Shown one piece after another: positions 44,383 through 54,055 of a stretch of 64,000 nucleotides of DNA. Position 1 is the stretch's first letter. Each line of letters starts with the position of its first letter. Made by a program: the position numbers and the translations under genes. Below the pieces are notes generated by a model. It was given only the letters and a program-made list of their open reading frames with translations, was not told the origin of the DNA and made no database searches. Location: positions 248,001-312,000 of the forward strand of contig NZ_JBHSYO010000007.1 in assembly GCF_042662685.1 (NCBI RefSeq), given 5' to 3'. This DNA is from Pseudobowmanella zhangzhouensis. Its GTDB lineage: Bacteria; Pseudomonadota; Gammaproteobacteria; Enterobacterales; Alteromonadaceae.

Positions 44383-44837
44383 CAGCTAATCATATAGGTA
44401 CCGGTACCTACTGCGATATGGGTACCCTGATCGTTATGTAATTCCATGCGACAGACCGCGACCCGACTGCCTTTGCGAATCACATGGGCGGTAGCAATGA
44501 AGGTGTCACCCGAACCCGGACGCAGATAATCCACACGCATATCAATGGTGCCGACTTTGCGTAAGCGCTGGCGTAGTTCATCAATGGCCACATCTGGCAT
44601 GTGGCGCACGGCTTCTAACACCGCCATCAAACCGCCGGCCGTATCCAAAATCGACGCGGTTACCCCGCCGTGTAATATCCCCAGCATGGGGTTACCGGTC
44701 AGCTGCTGATTGGCTGGCATGTGGATTTCCACCTGTTCGTTATCGTAGCGGACGAATACCAGGCCGAGTAGCTGGTTAAATGGCATATCGCGGAAAATCT
44801 GCGTAATAGCCTCATTGATTGTATCAGTTTGTTGCAT
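44382..44837 (-). CDS. yigI: Hotdog-fold thioesterase YigI
   Basis: A 151-residue PaaI-type hotdog thioesterase. The catalytic-region stretch GILHGGVTASILDTAGGLMAV is clear, and the C-terminal strand VAVCRMELHN...VGTGTYMI completes the fold. The neighbourhood (rarD on one side, recQ on the other) matches yigI of E. coli. It should hydrolyse acyl-CoA thioesters; the natural substrate is not fixed. Divergent from recQ. Confidence 0.88.
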   Translation of the reverse strand: MQQTDTINEAITQIFRDMPFNQLLGLVFVRYDNEQVEIHMPANQQLTGNPMLGILHGGVTASILDTAGGLMAVLEAVRHMPDVAIDELRQRLRKVGTIDMRVDYLRPGSGDTFIATAHVIRKGSRVAVCRMELHNDQGTHIAVGTGTYMIS

Positions 44838-44968
44838 ACAGAATAGCTAGTCTTGGATGTAGTCTGACTATCTCCTGCCTTTTAGGTAAATTCAAGTAAG
44901 TCCTGCTCCAGCGAGAGCGGCTTTTGCGCTAAACTGCGCGGCCGGACCCATAACCATCAACAGGAATA

Positions 44969-46768
44969 ATGACAACACCGCATACTAGTGCCCTCTCGGT
45001 ACTTAAACAGGTATTTGGCTATCGTACTTTCCGGCCAGGGCAGGAGAGTGTGATTGAACACACCCTCGATGGTCAGGATACGCTGGTGCTGATGCCCACT
45101 GGCGGGGGGAAGTCATTGTGTTATCAAATTCCTGCGTTGTTATTACCCGGTCTGACTATCGTGGTGTCGCCACTGATCTCGCTGATGCGCGATCAGGTCG
45201 ATGCGCTCAAAGTGGCGGGTGTGGCGGCGGAGTTACTCAATTCGTCGCAACCTAAAGAGCAGCAAATTGCGGTGCTCAATGCCCTGCATGAAGCAAGAAT
45301 TAAGATTCTGTATGTTGCTCCCGAGCGTCTGATGCAGGCGGACTTCCTGCACCGGGTGCAGGAGTGGGATGTGCAGTTATTTGCCATCGATGAAGCGCAC
45401 TGTGTGTCTCATTGGGGACACGATTTTCGAAAGGAATACTGCCAACTTGGGCAGCTTAAACAGCTGTTTCCGGCCATTCCGGTGATGGGGCTAACCGCCA
45501 CTGCCGATCTGGCAACCCGGCGCGATATCCTGATTCAGTTGGGCCTGCAAAATCCATTTATTTATCAGGGCAGTTTTGATCGCCCCAACATTCGCTACTC
45601 ACAATTACTTAAGTTTAAGCCCCAGGAACAATTACAAAAATACATCGCCACCCAGGAAGGCAGCGGCATCGTGTATTGCAATAGTCGTCGTAAGGTGGAC
45701 GACGTGGCCGCTAAGCTGGCCGCGCAGGGCATCAATTGCATGGCCTACCATGCTGGCATGGAAAGCGATATGCGCGAGTATGTGCAGCGGGCATTTATTC
45801 AGGATCGTATCGATGTGGTGGTAGCCACTGTGGCGTTTGGCATGGGCATCAATAAGCCGGATGTACGCTTTGTGGTGCATGTGGATTTGCCGCGCAGTAT
45901 CGAGTCTTATTATCAGGAAACTGGTCGTGCCGGGCGGGACGGCTTGCCGGCGGAAGCCTTATTGCTGTTTGATGAAAAGGATGTGGCTAAAATCCGCCAG
46001 TGGATCAGTGAAAATGATAACCCGGAGCGTCAGGCTGTCGAGTTGCAGCGCTTTGCAGCCATGCATGCACTGGCCGAGGCACAAACCTGTCGTCGTCAGG
46101 TGCTGTTGAACTACTTTGGTGAATACAATGCCAAAGCCTGCGGTAACTGCGATATCTGTCTCGATCCGCCGCGCCAGTTCGACGGCAGCGAAATCGCGCA
46201 AAAAGTGCTGTCTTGTGTCTACCGGCTAAAGCAGACATCCGACAGTGATTATGTGGTGGATATATTGCGTGGCAAAAAGCTCGCACACATAGTGGATGCG
46301 GGTCACGATCAGCTCACCACCTTCGGGATTGGCCATGACTCCCCTGATGCCTATTGGCACAATGTGATTAACCAATTGATTCATCAGGGATTATTGCGGG
46401 TGGATATCACGCAGCGGGCGGTATTGAAGCTCACTGAAGCGGCGCGCCCTGTATTGAAAGGCGAACAGACGGTAACCCTCGCGGTGCCTCGTCTGACCAT
46501 GGACTGGCAGCAGCGGGCCAAGCCAGAGCGACGTTTCTATGACAAACGTTTGTATGCCCGTCTGAAACATAAACGCAAGCAAATCGCTGAGCGTGACGCA
46601 GTGCCCCCATACGTGGTCTTTAGTGATCAAACGCTGATGGAACTGGCGGATGTTACGCCGGAAAGCCTGACCGAAATGCTGGCAATTTACGGGATTGGGC
46701 AGACTAAACTGGAACGCTATGGGCAGGAATTTCTCGACGCCATCCAAACTTATCTGGCCGAGGGCTGA
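44969..46768 (+). CDS. recQ: ATP-dependent DNA helicase RecQ
   Basis: A 599-residue RecQ. Walker A MPTGGGKSL is at residues 42-50, the DEAH box at 141-144 (AIDEAHCVSHWGHDFR), and helicase motif VI in QETGRAGRDGLPAE. The RQC zinc site is visible (CRRQVLLNYFGE...CGNCDIC), and the HRDC domain closes the protein (YVVFSDQTLMELA). It unwinds DNA 3'-5' in recombination repair. The start is ATG 44969 behind CAGGAA. Confidence 0.96.
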   Translation: MTTPHTSALSVLKQVFGYRTFRPGQESVIEHTLDGQDTLVLMPTGGGKSLCYQIPALLLPGLTIVVSPLISLMRDQVDALKVAGVAAELLNSSQPKEQQIAVLNALHEARIKILYVAPERLMQADFLHRVQEWDVQLFAIDEAHCVSHWGHDFRKEYCQLGQLKQLFPAIPVMGLTATADLATRRDILIQLGLQNPFIYQGSFDRPNIRYSQLLKFKPQEQLQKYIATQEGSGIVYCNSRRKVDDVAAKLAAQGINCMAYHAGMESDMREYVQRAFIQDRIDVVVATVAFGMGINKPDVRFVVHVDLPRSIESYYQETGRAGRDGLPAEALLLFDEKDVAKIRQWISENDNPERQAVELQRFAAMHALAEAQTCRRQVLLNYFGEYNAKACGNCDICLDPPRQFDGSEIAQKVLSCVYRLKQTSDSDYVVDILRGKKLAHIVDAGHDQLTTFGIGHDSPDAYWHNVINQLIHQGLLRVDITQRAVLKLTEAARPVLKGEQTVTLAVPRLTMDWQQRAKPERRFYDKRLYARLKHKRKQIAERDAVPPYVVFSDQTLMELADVTPESLTEMLAIYGIGQTKLERYGQEFLDAIQTYLAEG

Positions 46769-46773
46769 CGGTT

Positions 46774-47532
46774 GTGAAACTACATATTCTTGATGGTTAC
46801 ATCCAAAAAATATATCTGGTTGAGTACCCTCATGGGTTGTTGTTGCTGGATGGCTGTAGTCGTCCTGATGTCAGCCTGCTCAGGGACTTTATCCAGCAAA
46901 CCTTGGCGCGGCCTTTTAGCGACTTAAAGCTGGTGGTGGTCACCCATATGCACCCGGATCATGCTGGCGCTGCACATACACTCAGGGATTTAACCGGTTG
47001 TCAGATCATCAGTGGCGTGGTTGAGCGGCCGTGGTATCGCGGTATGTCCGGTTGGCTGATGTTTGCTACGGATCTGATCCTGACCCAGTGGGTGGCTGGG
47101 CGTATTGGTAAGCGCCGGCAAAATGTGTGGTATTCCCCGTTGCTACGACCCGATCGGCAGCTGGCTGATGGGCAACTTTTGCCTGGCTTTGAGGACTGGC
47201 AGGTGGTGACGACTCCCGGGCATACTGACCGCGATATTTCGTTGTGGCACATGCCAAGCAACAAGATGTATGTGGCCGATTTAATGGTGCAGGTTAAGGG
47301 CCGTTTTTGCCCGCCATTTCCCGTGTTTCATCCTAATCAATACCGTGCATCTCTGCACAAAGTCAGAGCCATGCAGCCCGCCGCGCTATGGCTTGCCCAT
47401 GTGGGTGAGGTAACGTTAACAGACGCCCAGTTTGAACATGTTCTGACGCTGGCGCCGAATAAACCGAAAACCCATTGGCGTGCCACCAAATTAAAGGTGC
47501 GTCAGTTGATTCTGCGTACCAGTAAAAACTGA
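46774..47532 (+). CDS. MBL-fold metallo-hydrolase
   Basis: A 252-residue metallo-beta-lactamase-fold protein. Metal ligands H58, H60, D62 and H63 are in VVTHMHPDHAG; a third His is in TTPGHTDRDISLW, and a fourth Asp in YVADLMVQV. The substrate is unknown. The start GTG 46774 lies 6 bases after the recQ stop, so it is probably co-transcribed with recQ. Confidence 0.87.
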   Translation: MKLHILDGYIQKIYLVEYPHGLLLLDGCSRPDVSLLRDFIQQTLARPFSDLKLVVVTHMHPDHAGAAHTLRDLTGCQIISGVVERPWYRGMSGWLMFATDLILTQWVAGRIGKRRQNVWYSPLLRPDRQLADGQLLPGFEDWQVVTTPGHTDRDISLWHMPSNKMYVADLMVQVKGRFCPPFPVFHPNQYRASLHKVRAMQPAALWLAHVGEVTLTDAQFEHVLTLAPNKPKTHWRATKLKVRQLILRTSKN

Positions 47533-47685
47533 TACACAAGGTTGAATCAGAGCGGGGTTTGGCCACAGACTCTGCAGGTCCTGAGTGCATGATAATTTCA
47601 TTAAGATTGCGTTTGTTGTGAGCTAATTAAGCAAAATTAAGGTAATGTGGTGGGCTTAAACAGGATCAGGGACGTAACGTACAGC

Positions 47686-49713
47686 ATGGGAAATGGCGCG
47701 AAAATTGTGCATGCTGCGATCCTGTGGGTTGCGCTTACTGTCAGCGGATTTGCTCAGGTCACAGTACCGGTGCAAAGCGGGCTTGATCTCGCAGCGATGG
47801 ACACCAGTATTCGCCCTCAGGATGACTTTTATCAGTATGTGAACGGCACCTGGCTGGCGCGTACTAAGATTCCCGCACAATTCACCAGTTATTCCATCTA
47901 TACCGAAGCCTACGAACAGACCGAACAGGCGTTAAAGCGTATTGTTGAGCAGGCTGCGCAGGCTCGTGATCCCAGCGATGAGCAACGCTTGATTGCTGAT
48001 TTATACCGGAGCTGGATGGACACTGCGCAGATTGAGCTGCTGGGATTAACGCCACTTACTCCTGAAATCCGCCAAATCCTTGCCATTAGTAATCATGAAG
48101 AACTGGTGCGTTGCATGCTGTTTCTGGAAATGCGTGGCGTGATGGTGCCCTTTACGCTGTATGTGCAACCGGATTTAAAAGACGCTACCCGCAACTTACT
48201 TTACCTGCACCAGAACGGCCTGACCCTGCCGTCACGCCGCTATTATCTGGACAACGACAACACCCAGTTTGCCGGCTATCGTCAGGCGTTGGGCTTATAT
48301 GTACAACAAATGTTGGGATTTCTGCCTGACCCGGTATGGCAGAAGCGCGTGCCGGCCGTGCTGGGTATAGAACAACAATTGGCGTCGTTGCATATAGAAG
48401 AGATGAGTAGTCGCGACACCGATGAAACCTATCATCCTTATGCACTGGACGAGCTGGCACAAATTAGCCCGCAATTTCCGTGGGCAGGGTTAGACGTGTT
48501 GGCGGATTACACCGACCGCATCAATATTGATCATCCCCGTTACCTGCAGGGGTTAGCATCTGTGTTGCACAACACCCCGCTCGAGGACTGGCAGGCCTAT
48601 TTGCTGTATCGCTTGATTGATAGCCGGGCCCGACATTTGCCTGCCGCGGTTGATGATATGCATCATTTATTACATGGCACTATCTTATCCGGTCAACAGC
48701 AGAAAAAGACCCGTTGGCGCCGTTCAGTGTCATTTATCAGCCAGCGTATGGCCGACCCGCTTGGCAAATTATATGTTGCGGAGAACTTCCCGCCAGAGGC
48801 CAAGCAGCGCGTCGAAAAAATGGTGTCACAGGTGCTCACCACCTTTGAAAAGCGTTTAAAAGTGCTGGATTGGATGAGTGATGAGACCAAACTGGCGGCG
48901 CTGGAAAAGTTACAGCGCTTTGGTACTAAGATCGGTTATCCAACAAGCTGGCGCGATTTCAGCGGGTTAACGTTCGACCCGAAAAAGCACATGGATAACG
49001 TCAGACAACTGGCTCTGTTCAATTACCAGGCGGAACTGCGCAAACTGAAAGCACCGGTGGACAGAACTGAATGGTTTATGTCGCCGCAAACGGTCAATGC
49101 CTATTACGACCCCACCATGAATGAAATCGTGTTTCCGGCGGCCCGTTTACAAGCTCCGTTTTTCCAGCTGGAAGCCGATGATGCGGTAAACTACGGAGCG
49201 ATTGGAGCCATTATTGGCCATGAAATCAGCCATGGTTTTGATAGTCAGGGCAGCCGCTTTGATGCCAACGGCAACTTGCGACACTGGTGGACGGATAAGG
49301 ACAAACAGGCGTTTGCCGAGCGCGCCGATAAGCTGATTGCCCAGTACAGTCAGTTCGACGTGTTGCCAGATCTGAAAGTGAATGCCAAGTTAACCCTGAA
49401 TGAAAATATCGGCGATTTGGCTGGTTTGCGTCTCGCTTATTATGCGTATCTGGACAGTTTGCAAGGTAAGCCGTCTCCGGTGTTGGATGGCTTTAGTGGT
49501 GAGCAGCGCTTTTTTATCGGTTATGCCATGACACGTCGCGGTAAATTGACAGATTCTGCGCTGTTAGCCCAGGCCGTGAATGATCCCCATGCGCCGCTGC
49601 GCTATCGGGTAAATGGTGTGGTGCAGAACATACCGGAATTTTATGCCGCGTTCGGCGTCAAGCCGGGAGATAAGCATTATCTCGCGCCTGAGTTACGCGC
49701 CAGTTTCTGGTGA
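47686..49713 (+). CDS. M13 family metallopeptidase (neprilysin-like)
   Basis: A secreted zinc peptidase of about 675 residues. The signal peptide is IVHAAILWVALTVSGFAQ. The N-terminal PQDDFYQYVNGTWL is typical of the family. The zinc site HEISH has H512, E513 and H516, followed by NENIGDLAG with the third ligand Glu; VNAYYDPTMNEIVFPA is the substrate-binding NAYY region. ATG 47686 gives a compact signal peptide; GTG 47647 behind AAGG would add 13 residues and cannot be excluded. It should cut peptides in the periplasm. Confidence 0.92.
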   Translation: MGNGAKIVHAAILWVALTVSGFAQVTVPVQSGLDLAAMDTSIRPQDDFYQYVNGTWLARTKIPAQFTSYSIYTEAYEQTEQALKRIVEQAAQARDPSDEQRLIADLYRSWMDTAQIELLGLTPLTPEIRQILAISNHEELVRCMLFLEMRGVMVPFTLYVQPDLKDATRNLLYLHQNGLTLPSRRYYLDNDNTQFAGYRQALGLYVQQMLGFLPDPVWQKRVPAVLGIEQQLASLHIEEMSSRDTDETYHPYALDELAQISPQFPWAGLDVLADYTDRINIDHPRYLQGLASVLHNTPLEDWQAYLLYRLIDSRARHLPAAVDDMHHLLHGTILSGQQQKKTRWRRSVSFISQRMADPLGKLYVAENFPPEAKQRVEKMVSQVLTTFEKRLKVLDWMSDETKLAALEKLQRFGTKIGYPTSWRDFSGLTFDPKKHMDNVRQLALFNYQAELRKLKAPVDRTEWFMSPQTVNAYYDPTMNEIVFPAARLQAPFFQLEADDAVNYGAIGAIIGHEISHGFDSQGSRFDANGNLRHWWTDKDKQAFAERADKLIAQYSQFDVLPDLKVNAKLTLNENIGDLAGLRLAYYAYLDSLQGKPSPVLDGFSGEQRFFIGYAMTRRGKLTDSALLAQAVNDPHAPLRYRVNGVVQNIPEFYAAFGVKPGDKHYLAPELRASFW

Positions 49714-49747
49714 TGCAAAGATAGAAGAATGTTTAGTTCTGTTTAAA

Positions 49748-49772
49748 GCCACTGGCATCGCACGCCAGTGGC
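49748..49772. terminator. Hairpin between convergent M13 peptidase and cytochrome c genes
   Basis: A perfect 9-bp inverted repeat (GCCACTGGC / GCCAGTGGC) with a 7-base loop. Short A/T runs flank it, so it may terminate both transcripts. Confidence 0.6.
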
Positions 49773-49780
49773 CGTATCAG

Positions 49781-50083
49781 TTAGCCTGCTGGATTGAGGC
49801 TGGCAAAGTAAGCGGCCAGATTATCGATATCCGCGTCGCTCAGGGCAGCGGCCTGACCACTCATGATGGCATTCTTACGCTCACCACTGCGGAAGGCTTT
49901 AAGCTGGAGTTGCAGGTACTGTTCTTTCTGGCCTGCCAGATTGGGGTACATGGGGATCTGTGAGATGCCATTGGCACCATGGCACGCAGCACAAACAGCG
50001 GCTTTGGCCTTACCGGCGGCAACATCACCTGCAGTGGCATTAAATGCCAGCGCAGCTGCGGCGATCACCAAAAACTTTTTCAT
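49781..50083 (-). CDS. Small periplasmic class I c-type cytochrome
   Basis: A 100-residue monoheme cytochrome. The signal peptide ends at TAG; the heme site is CAACH (C31, C34, H35), and the Met ligand is probably M74 in NAIMSG. The C-terminal DADIDNLAAYFASL helix is typical of cytochrome c553/c5-like proteins. It should carry electrons in the periplasm. It is a solitary gene, divergent from selO. Confidence 0.92.
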   Translation of the reverse strand: MKKFLVIAAAALAFNATAGDVAAGKAKAAVCAACHGANGISQIPMYPNLAGQKEQYLQLQLKAFRSGERKNAIMSGQAAALSDADIDNLAAYFASLNPAG

Positions 50084-50257
50084 TGTTACTCTCCTGTTGT
50101 CTGTGGCATAACACCCCTGTGCGGGTATGCCGTCATGTCATAAAATTTGAATCATGCAGCCTAGCAGAAATATCCATTTGCAGTTTGACGGGCGTCAAAC
50201 ATCCTTACTCAATGGTGTTACGTATAACACACTTAATTCGATTAGCTGGCTTTTCTC

Positions 50258-51691
50258 ATGAAATTTTTCAATAGCTATCAGGAACTTGGCGAAGAGTTTG
50301 CGGTTGCCGCCCAGCCTGTTCCGGTTGCCGAACCGACATTGTTATTGCTCAACCGGCCGTTAATGGCCAATTTGGCTATTGATGCCAGTGAACAGCAACT
50401 GGCGCAGATTCTCAGTGGTAATCAGCTACATCCCAGCTCGAAGCCGGTTGCGATGGCCTATTCTGGTCATCAGTTTGGCCATTTCAATCCCTATTTGGGC
50501 GATGGCCGCGCCCACTTGCTGGGTGAACTGCAGGATACCCAGGGCAAACACTGGGATCTGCATTTAAAAGGCTCAGGGCGCACACCCTTTTCCCGTAATG
50601 GAGATGGTCGTTGCGGGATTGGCCCGGCGCTACGCGAATATATTATGAGTGAGGCCATGTACCATCTGGGTGTACCTACCACCCGCACGTTGGCTGTCTG
50701 TACCACAGGTGAGCGGGTATTCCGCCAGTTGTCAGTACCGGGAGGCGTGGTGGCCCGTGTTGCCAGTAGCCATATCCGGGTCGGTACATTCCAGTATTTT
50801 GCGGCGCGGGATAATCTGCCCGCGCTGAATAAACTGTTGGATTACAGCATCGCGCGTCATTATCCGCACATCGATAGCCAGGCTCCGGACGCGGCGCTAC
50901 AGTTTCTTGATGCGGTCATGCAGCGCCAGATTAGCCTCATGGTGCACTGGATGCGGGTTGGCTTTATCCATGGTGTGATGAATACAGATAACTGCGCCAT
51001 CAGTGGTGAAACCATTGATTTTGGGCCTTGCGCCATGCTGAGTATTTACCGCCCCGATGCGGTTTTCAGCTCCATCGATCGGGACGGGCGTTACGCATTT
51101 AACAATCAGGCCGGCATCGGCAAATGGAATATGGCGCGTCTGGCCGAGGCCTTATTGCCTTTAATTGACCAGAACCAGCAGCAAGCGGTCGACAAAGTGA
51201 TGCCGATTCTGGATAGCTTCGATCAACACTACACGCGACAGTATCAGCAAATGATGGCGAATAAAATTGGTCTGCGCGATATCCACAGTGAACAGGACGC
51301 GGCGCTTATCGGGGAATTGCTGGCCCTGATGGAAACCCTCAAGCTGGATTACACCCATACCTTCTCGCAACTTGGCGAGAGCCTCACAAATGAAACTGTT
51401 TGTTCTTCTTTAAAAGCCAGCCTGGGCCAGTGGGTTGAGCGTTGGTTGGCACGCGTTTCCGCCGATGAACAAGCACAGCAATTAATGGCCACAACAAACC
51501 CCGTTGTAATTCCGCGTAACCACCATGTGGAACGATTACTCAGCCACTATGAGCAACATGCCGGGTTAGCGGATATGCAGGATTTTTTACAGGTTCTGAG
51601 CCAACCCTACCAGCAAAGTGCATTAACCGGTCGCTATCAGGATGTACCTGAAAATGGTGATGTGGGTTACCGCACGTTTTGTGGAACCTGA
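50258..51691 (+). CDS. selO: Protein adenylyltransferase SelO (YdiU)
   Basis: A 477-residue SelO pseudokinase-fold AMP transferase, which AMPylates Ser, Thr or Tyr of target proteins in redox control. Conserved stretches are MAYSGHQFGHFNPYLGDGRAHLLGE, LHLKGSGRTPFSRNGDGRCG, EYIMSEAMYHLGVPTTR and HGVMNTDN...TIDFGPCAML, which hold the metal-binding Asn and Asp. Many homologues carry a selenocysteine or Cys near the C-terminus; here the protein ends in FCGT, so a Cys occupies that place. Confidence 0.94.
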   Translation: MKFFNSYQELGEEFAVAAQPVPVAEPTLLLLNRPLMANLAIDASEQQLAQILSGNQLHPSSKPVAMAYSGHQFGHFNPYLGDGRAHLLGELQDTQGKHWDLHLKGSGRTPFSRNGDGRCGIGPALREYIMSEAMYHLGVPTTRTLAVCTTGERVFRQLSVPGGVVARVASSHIRVGTFQYFAARDNLPALNKLLDYSIARHYPHIDSQAPDAALQFLDAVMQRQISLMVHWMRVGFIHGVMNTDNCAISGETIDFGPCAMLSIYRPDAVFSSIDRDGRYAFNNQAGIGKWNMARLAEALLPLIDQNQQQAVDKVMPILDSFDQHYTRQYQQMMANKIGLRDIHSEQDAALIGELLALMETLKLDYTHTFSQLGESLTNETVCSSLKASLGQWVERWLARVSADEQAQQLMATTNPVVIPRNHHVERLLSHYEQHAGLADMQDFLQVLSQPYQQSALTGRYQDVPENGDVGYRTFCGT

Positions 51692-51799
51692 TGTGTTCTA
51701 ACTGCTAAAACGGGTAAATGGCACGCAAATATGTGCCAACCACTTATCAACGGGCGTGCAAGCCAGTAGTATTAGCGGGTTACAACAAGGAAACCTTCC

Positions 51800-53704
51800 A
51801 TGACTCCAACAAAAACATTATTGGCGCTGTTTGCCGCCGCTGGTTTGACTGCGTGCAGCCAGCCTGCGCCAGAGCAAACGGTTACTGAGGCACAGCACGG
51901 TGCCAAAGAAATGCTGAATAGCCATGCAGAGATGCTGGCCGGCCATGATTATCATTCATTCTCTAATCCTGAGCAGGTGGTGGTAAAGCACCTGGCACTG
52001 GATTTGAACGTCAATTTCGATACCAACATCATCAGTGGTTCCGCCACGCTGGATTTCAGCAAAGTCGATCCGGCTGCTGAGCAACTGGTATTAGATACCC
52101 GTGATCTGACCATTAGCAGTATCACTGCCAACGGCCAGCCATTGAATTACACCCTGGGTGAAGCCAGCGATCATATGGGTGCACCATTAACCATCGACCT
52201 GCCGGCCGAGGGCACCAGCCTGACCATCGAATACGCGACCTCGCCTGACGCATCAGGTGTGCAATGGCTGACACCGGCACAAACTGCAGGTAAAGAACAT
52301 CCATTCCTGTTTACTCAGGCACAAGCGACCCATGCACGTAGCTTTGTCCCCCTGCAAGATTCTCCGCAGGTGCGGGTAACTTACGAAGCGACGATTCATA
52401 CCCCGAAAGAATTGTTGGCGGTAATGAGTGCGGCTAATGATCCTAATACCGCCCGTGATGGTGAATATCATTTCAATATGCCACAGCCGATTCCGTCTTA
52501 TTTGATCGCGCTGGGCGTGGGTGATCTGCAATTTAAGCCGATGGGCGAGCGTACCGGTGTGTATGCAGAGCCGGCGATGCTGGATGCGGCGGCGAAAGAG
52601 TTTGAAGATACCGAATCCATGCTGATTGCCACCGAAAAGCGTTATGGGCCGTACAGCTGGGACCGCTATGATTTGTTGATCCTGCCACCGTCGTTCCCGT
52701 TTGGCGGCATGGAAAACCCGCGCCTGAGCTTTATCACGCCAACCGTGATTGCCGGCGACAAGTCACTGGTATCATTGATTGCCCATGAACTGGCACACAG
52801 CTGGTCGGGGAATACCGTGACCAACGCCACCTGGCGTGATCTGTGGCTGAACGAAGGTTTCACCACCTATCTGACCTATCGCATTATGGAAATTATCTAT
52901 GGTGAAGACCGCTTTAATCAGGAAGCCGTGCTGGGTTATCAGGATCTGCAGGCGGACGTCGACTCGTTAGAAGAGGGCGACGAAATCCTCGCCATCGACC
53001 TGCGTGGTCGTGACCCGGATGATGTGTTCTCGAATATCCCTTATGAGAAGGGCGCGTTATTCCTGCGTGAAATCGAGCAAAAGATTGGCCGTGATAATTT
53101 CGATGCGTTCCTGATGGGCTACTTTAAGCACTTCGCGTTCCAGAGTATCACCACCGATGAGTTTTTAACTTACCTGCAGGAAACCCTGTTGAAGCAATAT
53201 CCTGAGCAACTGTCTCAGGAGCGTATTCAGCAATGGATCTTCACCCCGGGTATTCCGGAAGGCGCACCGGTACCGCAGTCAGACGCGTTTGCGATTGTCG
53301 ATCAGGCCCGTAACAACTGGCTCAATGGCGAAGTCATGGCGGCGGATATTGATACCAAAGCCTGGACCACACACCAGTGGTTATTCTTCCTGAATAATTT
53401 GCCTGAGCAGTTGAGCGCAGAGCAACTGGCTGAACTGGATGCCGCGTTGGGTTTAACCAAGTCCACTAACAATGAGATTGCCCACAGCTGGCTGATGCAT
53501 GTGGTGCGTAACTGGTATGAACCTGCTCTGCCGCGTCTGTATGATTACCTGACCCATATCGGTCGTAATAAACTGGTCAAGCCGCTGTATCGCGAACTGG
53601 CCAAGACTGAAAAAGGCAAGGCATTCGGTAAGAAAGCCTTCGAGGAAGCCAAGCCCGGCTATCACCCGTTAACGGTGAAAGCCAATGAAGGTTTCTTTGA
53701 ATAA
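51800..53704 (+). CDS. M1 family aminopeptidase lipoprotein
   Basis: A 634-residue M1 zinc aminopeptidase with a lipobox (AAGLTACSQP), so it is probably membrane-anchored. The zinc site is H329, E330, H333 in HELAHSW and E352, 19 residues later in LWLNEGFTTY. The aminopeptidase motif is GGMEN in FGGMENPRL. The C-terminus has the helical domain seen in leukotriene-A4-hydrolase-like members (FLNNLPEQLSAEQLAELD). It should trim peptides, probably in the periplasm. A strong terminator follows. Confidence 0.93.
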   Translation: MTPTKTLLALFAAAGLTACSQPAPEQTVTEAQHGAKEMLNSHAEMLAGHDYHSFSNPEQVVVKHLALDLNVNFDTNIISGSATLDFSKVDPAAEQLVLDTRDLTISSITANGQPLNYTLGEASDHMGAPLTIDLPAEGTSLTIEYATSPDASGVQWLTPAQTAGKEHPFLFTQAQATHARSFVPLQDSPQVRVTYEATIHTPKELLAVMSAANDPNTARDGEYHFNMPQPIPSYLIALGVGDLQFKPMGERTGVYAEPAMLDAAAKEFEDTESMLIATEKRYGPYSWDRYDLLILPPSFPFGGMENPRLSFITPTVIAGDKSLVSLIAHELAHSWSGNTVTNATWRDLWLNEGFTTYLTYRIMEIIYGEDRFNQEAVLGYQDLQADVDSLEEGDEILAIDLRGRDPDDVFSNIPYEKGALFLREIEQKIGRDNFDAFLMGYFKHFAFQSITTDEFLTYLQETLLKQYPEQLSQERIQQWIFTPGIPEGAPVPQSDAFAIVDQARNNWLNGEVMAADIDTKAWTTHQWLFFLNNLPEQLSAEQLAELDAALGLTKSTNNEIAHSWLMHVVRNWYEPALPRLYDYLTHIGRNKLVKPLYRELAKTEKGKAFGKKAFEEAKPGYHPLTVKANEGFFE

Positions 53705-53720
53705 ACCTGAGTACTGACTA

Positions 53721-53745
53721 AAAGCCGGCCAATGCCGGCTTTTTT
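53721..53745 (+). terminator. Rho-independent terminator after the M1 peptidase gene
   Basis: A 9-bp stem (AAAGCCGGC / GCCGGCTTT) with a 4-base loop and T-run. It may act in both directions, since the convergent gene ends at 53744. Confidence 0.9.
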
Positions 53746-54055
53746 AATGGGGTTTGCGCTGTAAATGGCGCTCCCAGTTGCCGTTGCTGATTTGGGTGCA
53801 GGCCTGCTCACTGTCGAAGCGTATGGACTTTACCCTGCAATCTAACCCAGCCAGATGAGCGTCAAGGCGCTGTGAGAACACCTCATCCCAGCCGCTTTTT
53901 AATGCGGCAATACGCTGCGCTTCATGTTCGAAAACGGCAATCACCACGGGGGAGGTAGGTCGCCCGGTATGGGTAAGCCACCCAAAACCGTTGTTGTCTT
54001 GTTTGCACTGTTCACATAACGCGGTGAGTGCTTGAATGAGTTGTTGTTCTGTCAT
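53744..54055 (-). CDS. Hypothetical protein, third gene of the MAPEG-SGNH operon
   Basis: A 103-residue protein that I do not recognise. ATG 54055 overlaps the stop of the SGNH hydrolase gene (ATGA), which supports the start and coupling; a longer frame reaches back to 54100 but reads through the neighbour. It is mixed alpha/beta with three Cys residues and no signal peptide. Confidence 0.6.
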   Translation of the reverse strand: MTEQQLIQALTALCEQCKQDNNGFGWLTHTGRPTSPVVIAVFEHEAQRIAALKSGWDEVFSQRLDAHLAGLDCRVKSIRFDSEQACTQISNGNWERHLQRKPH

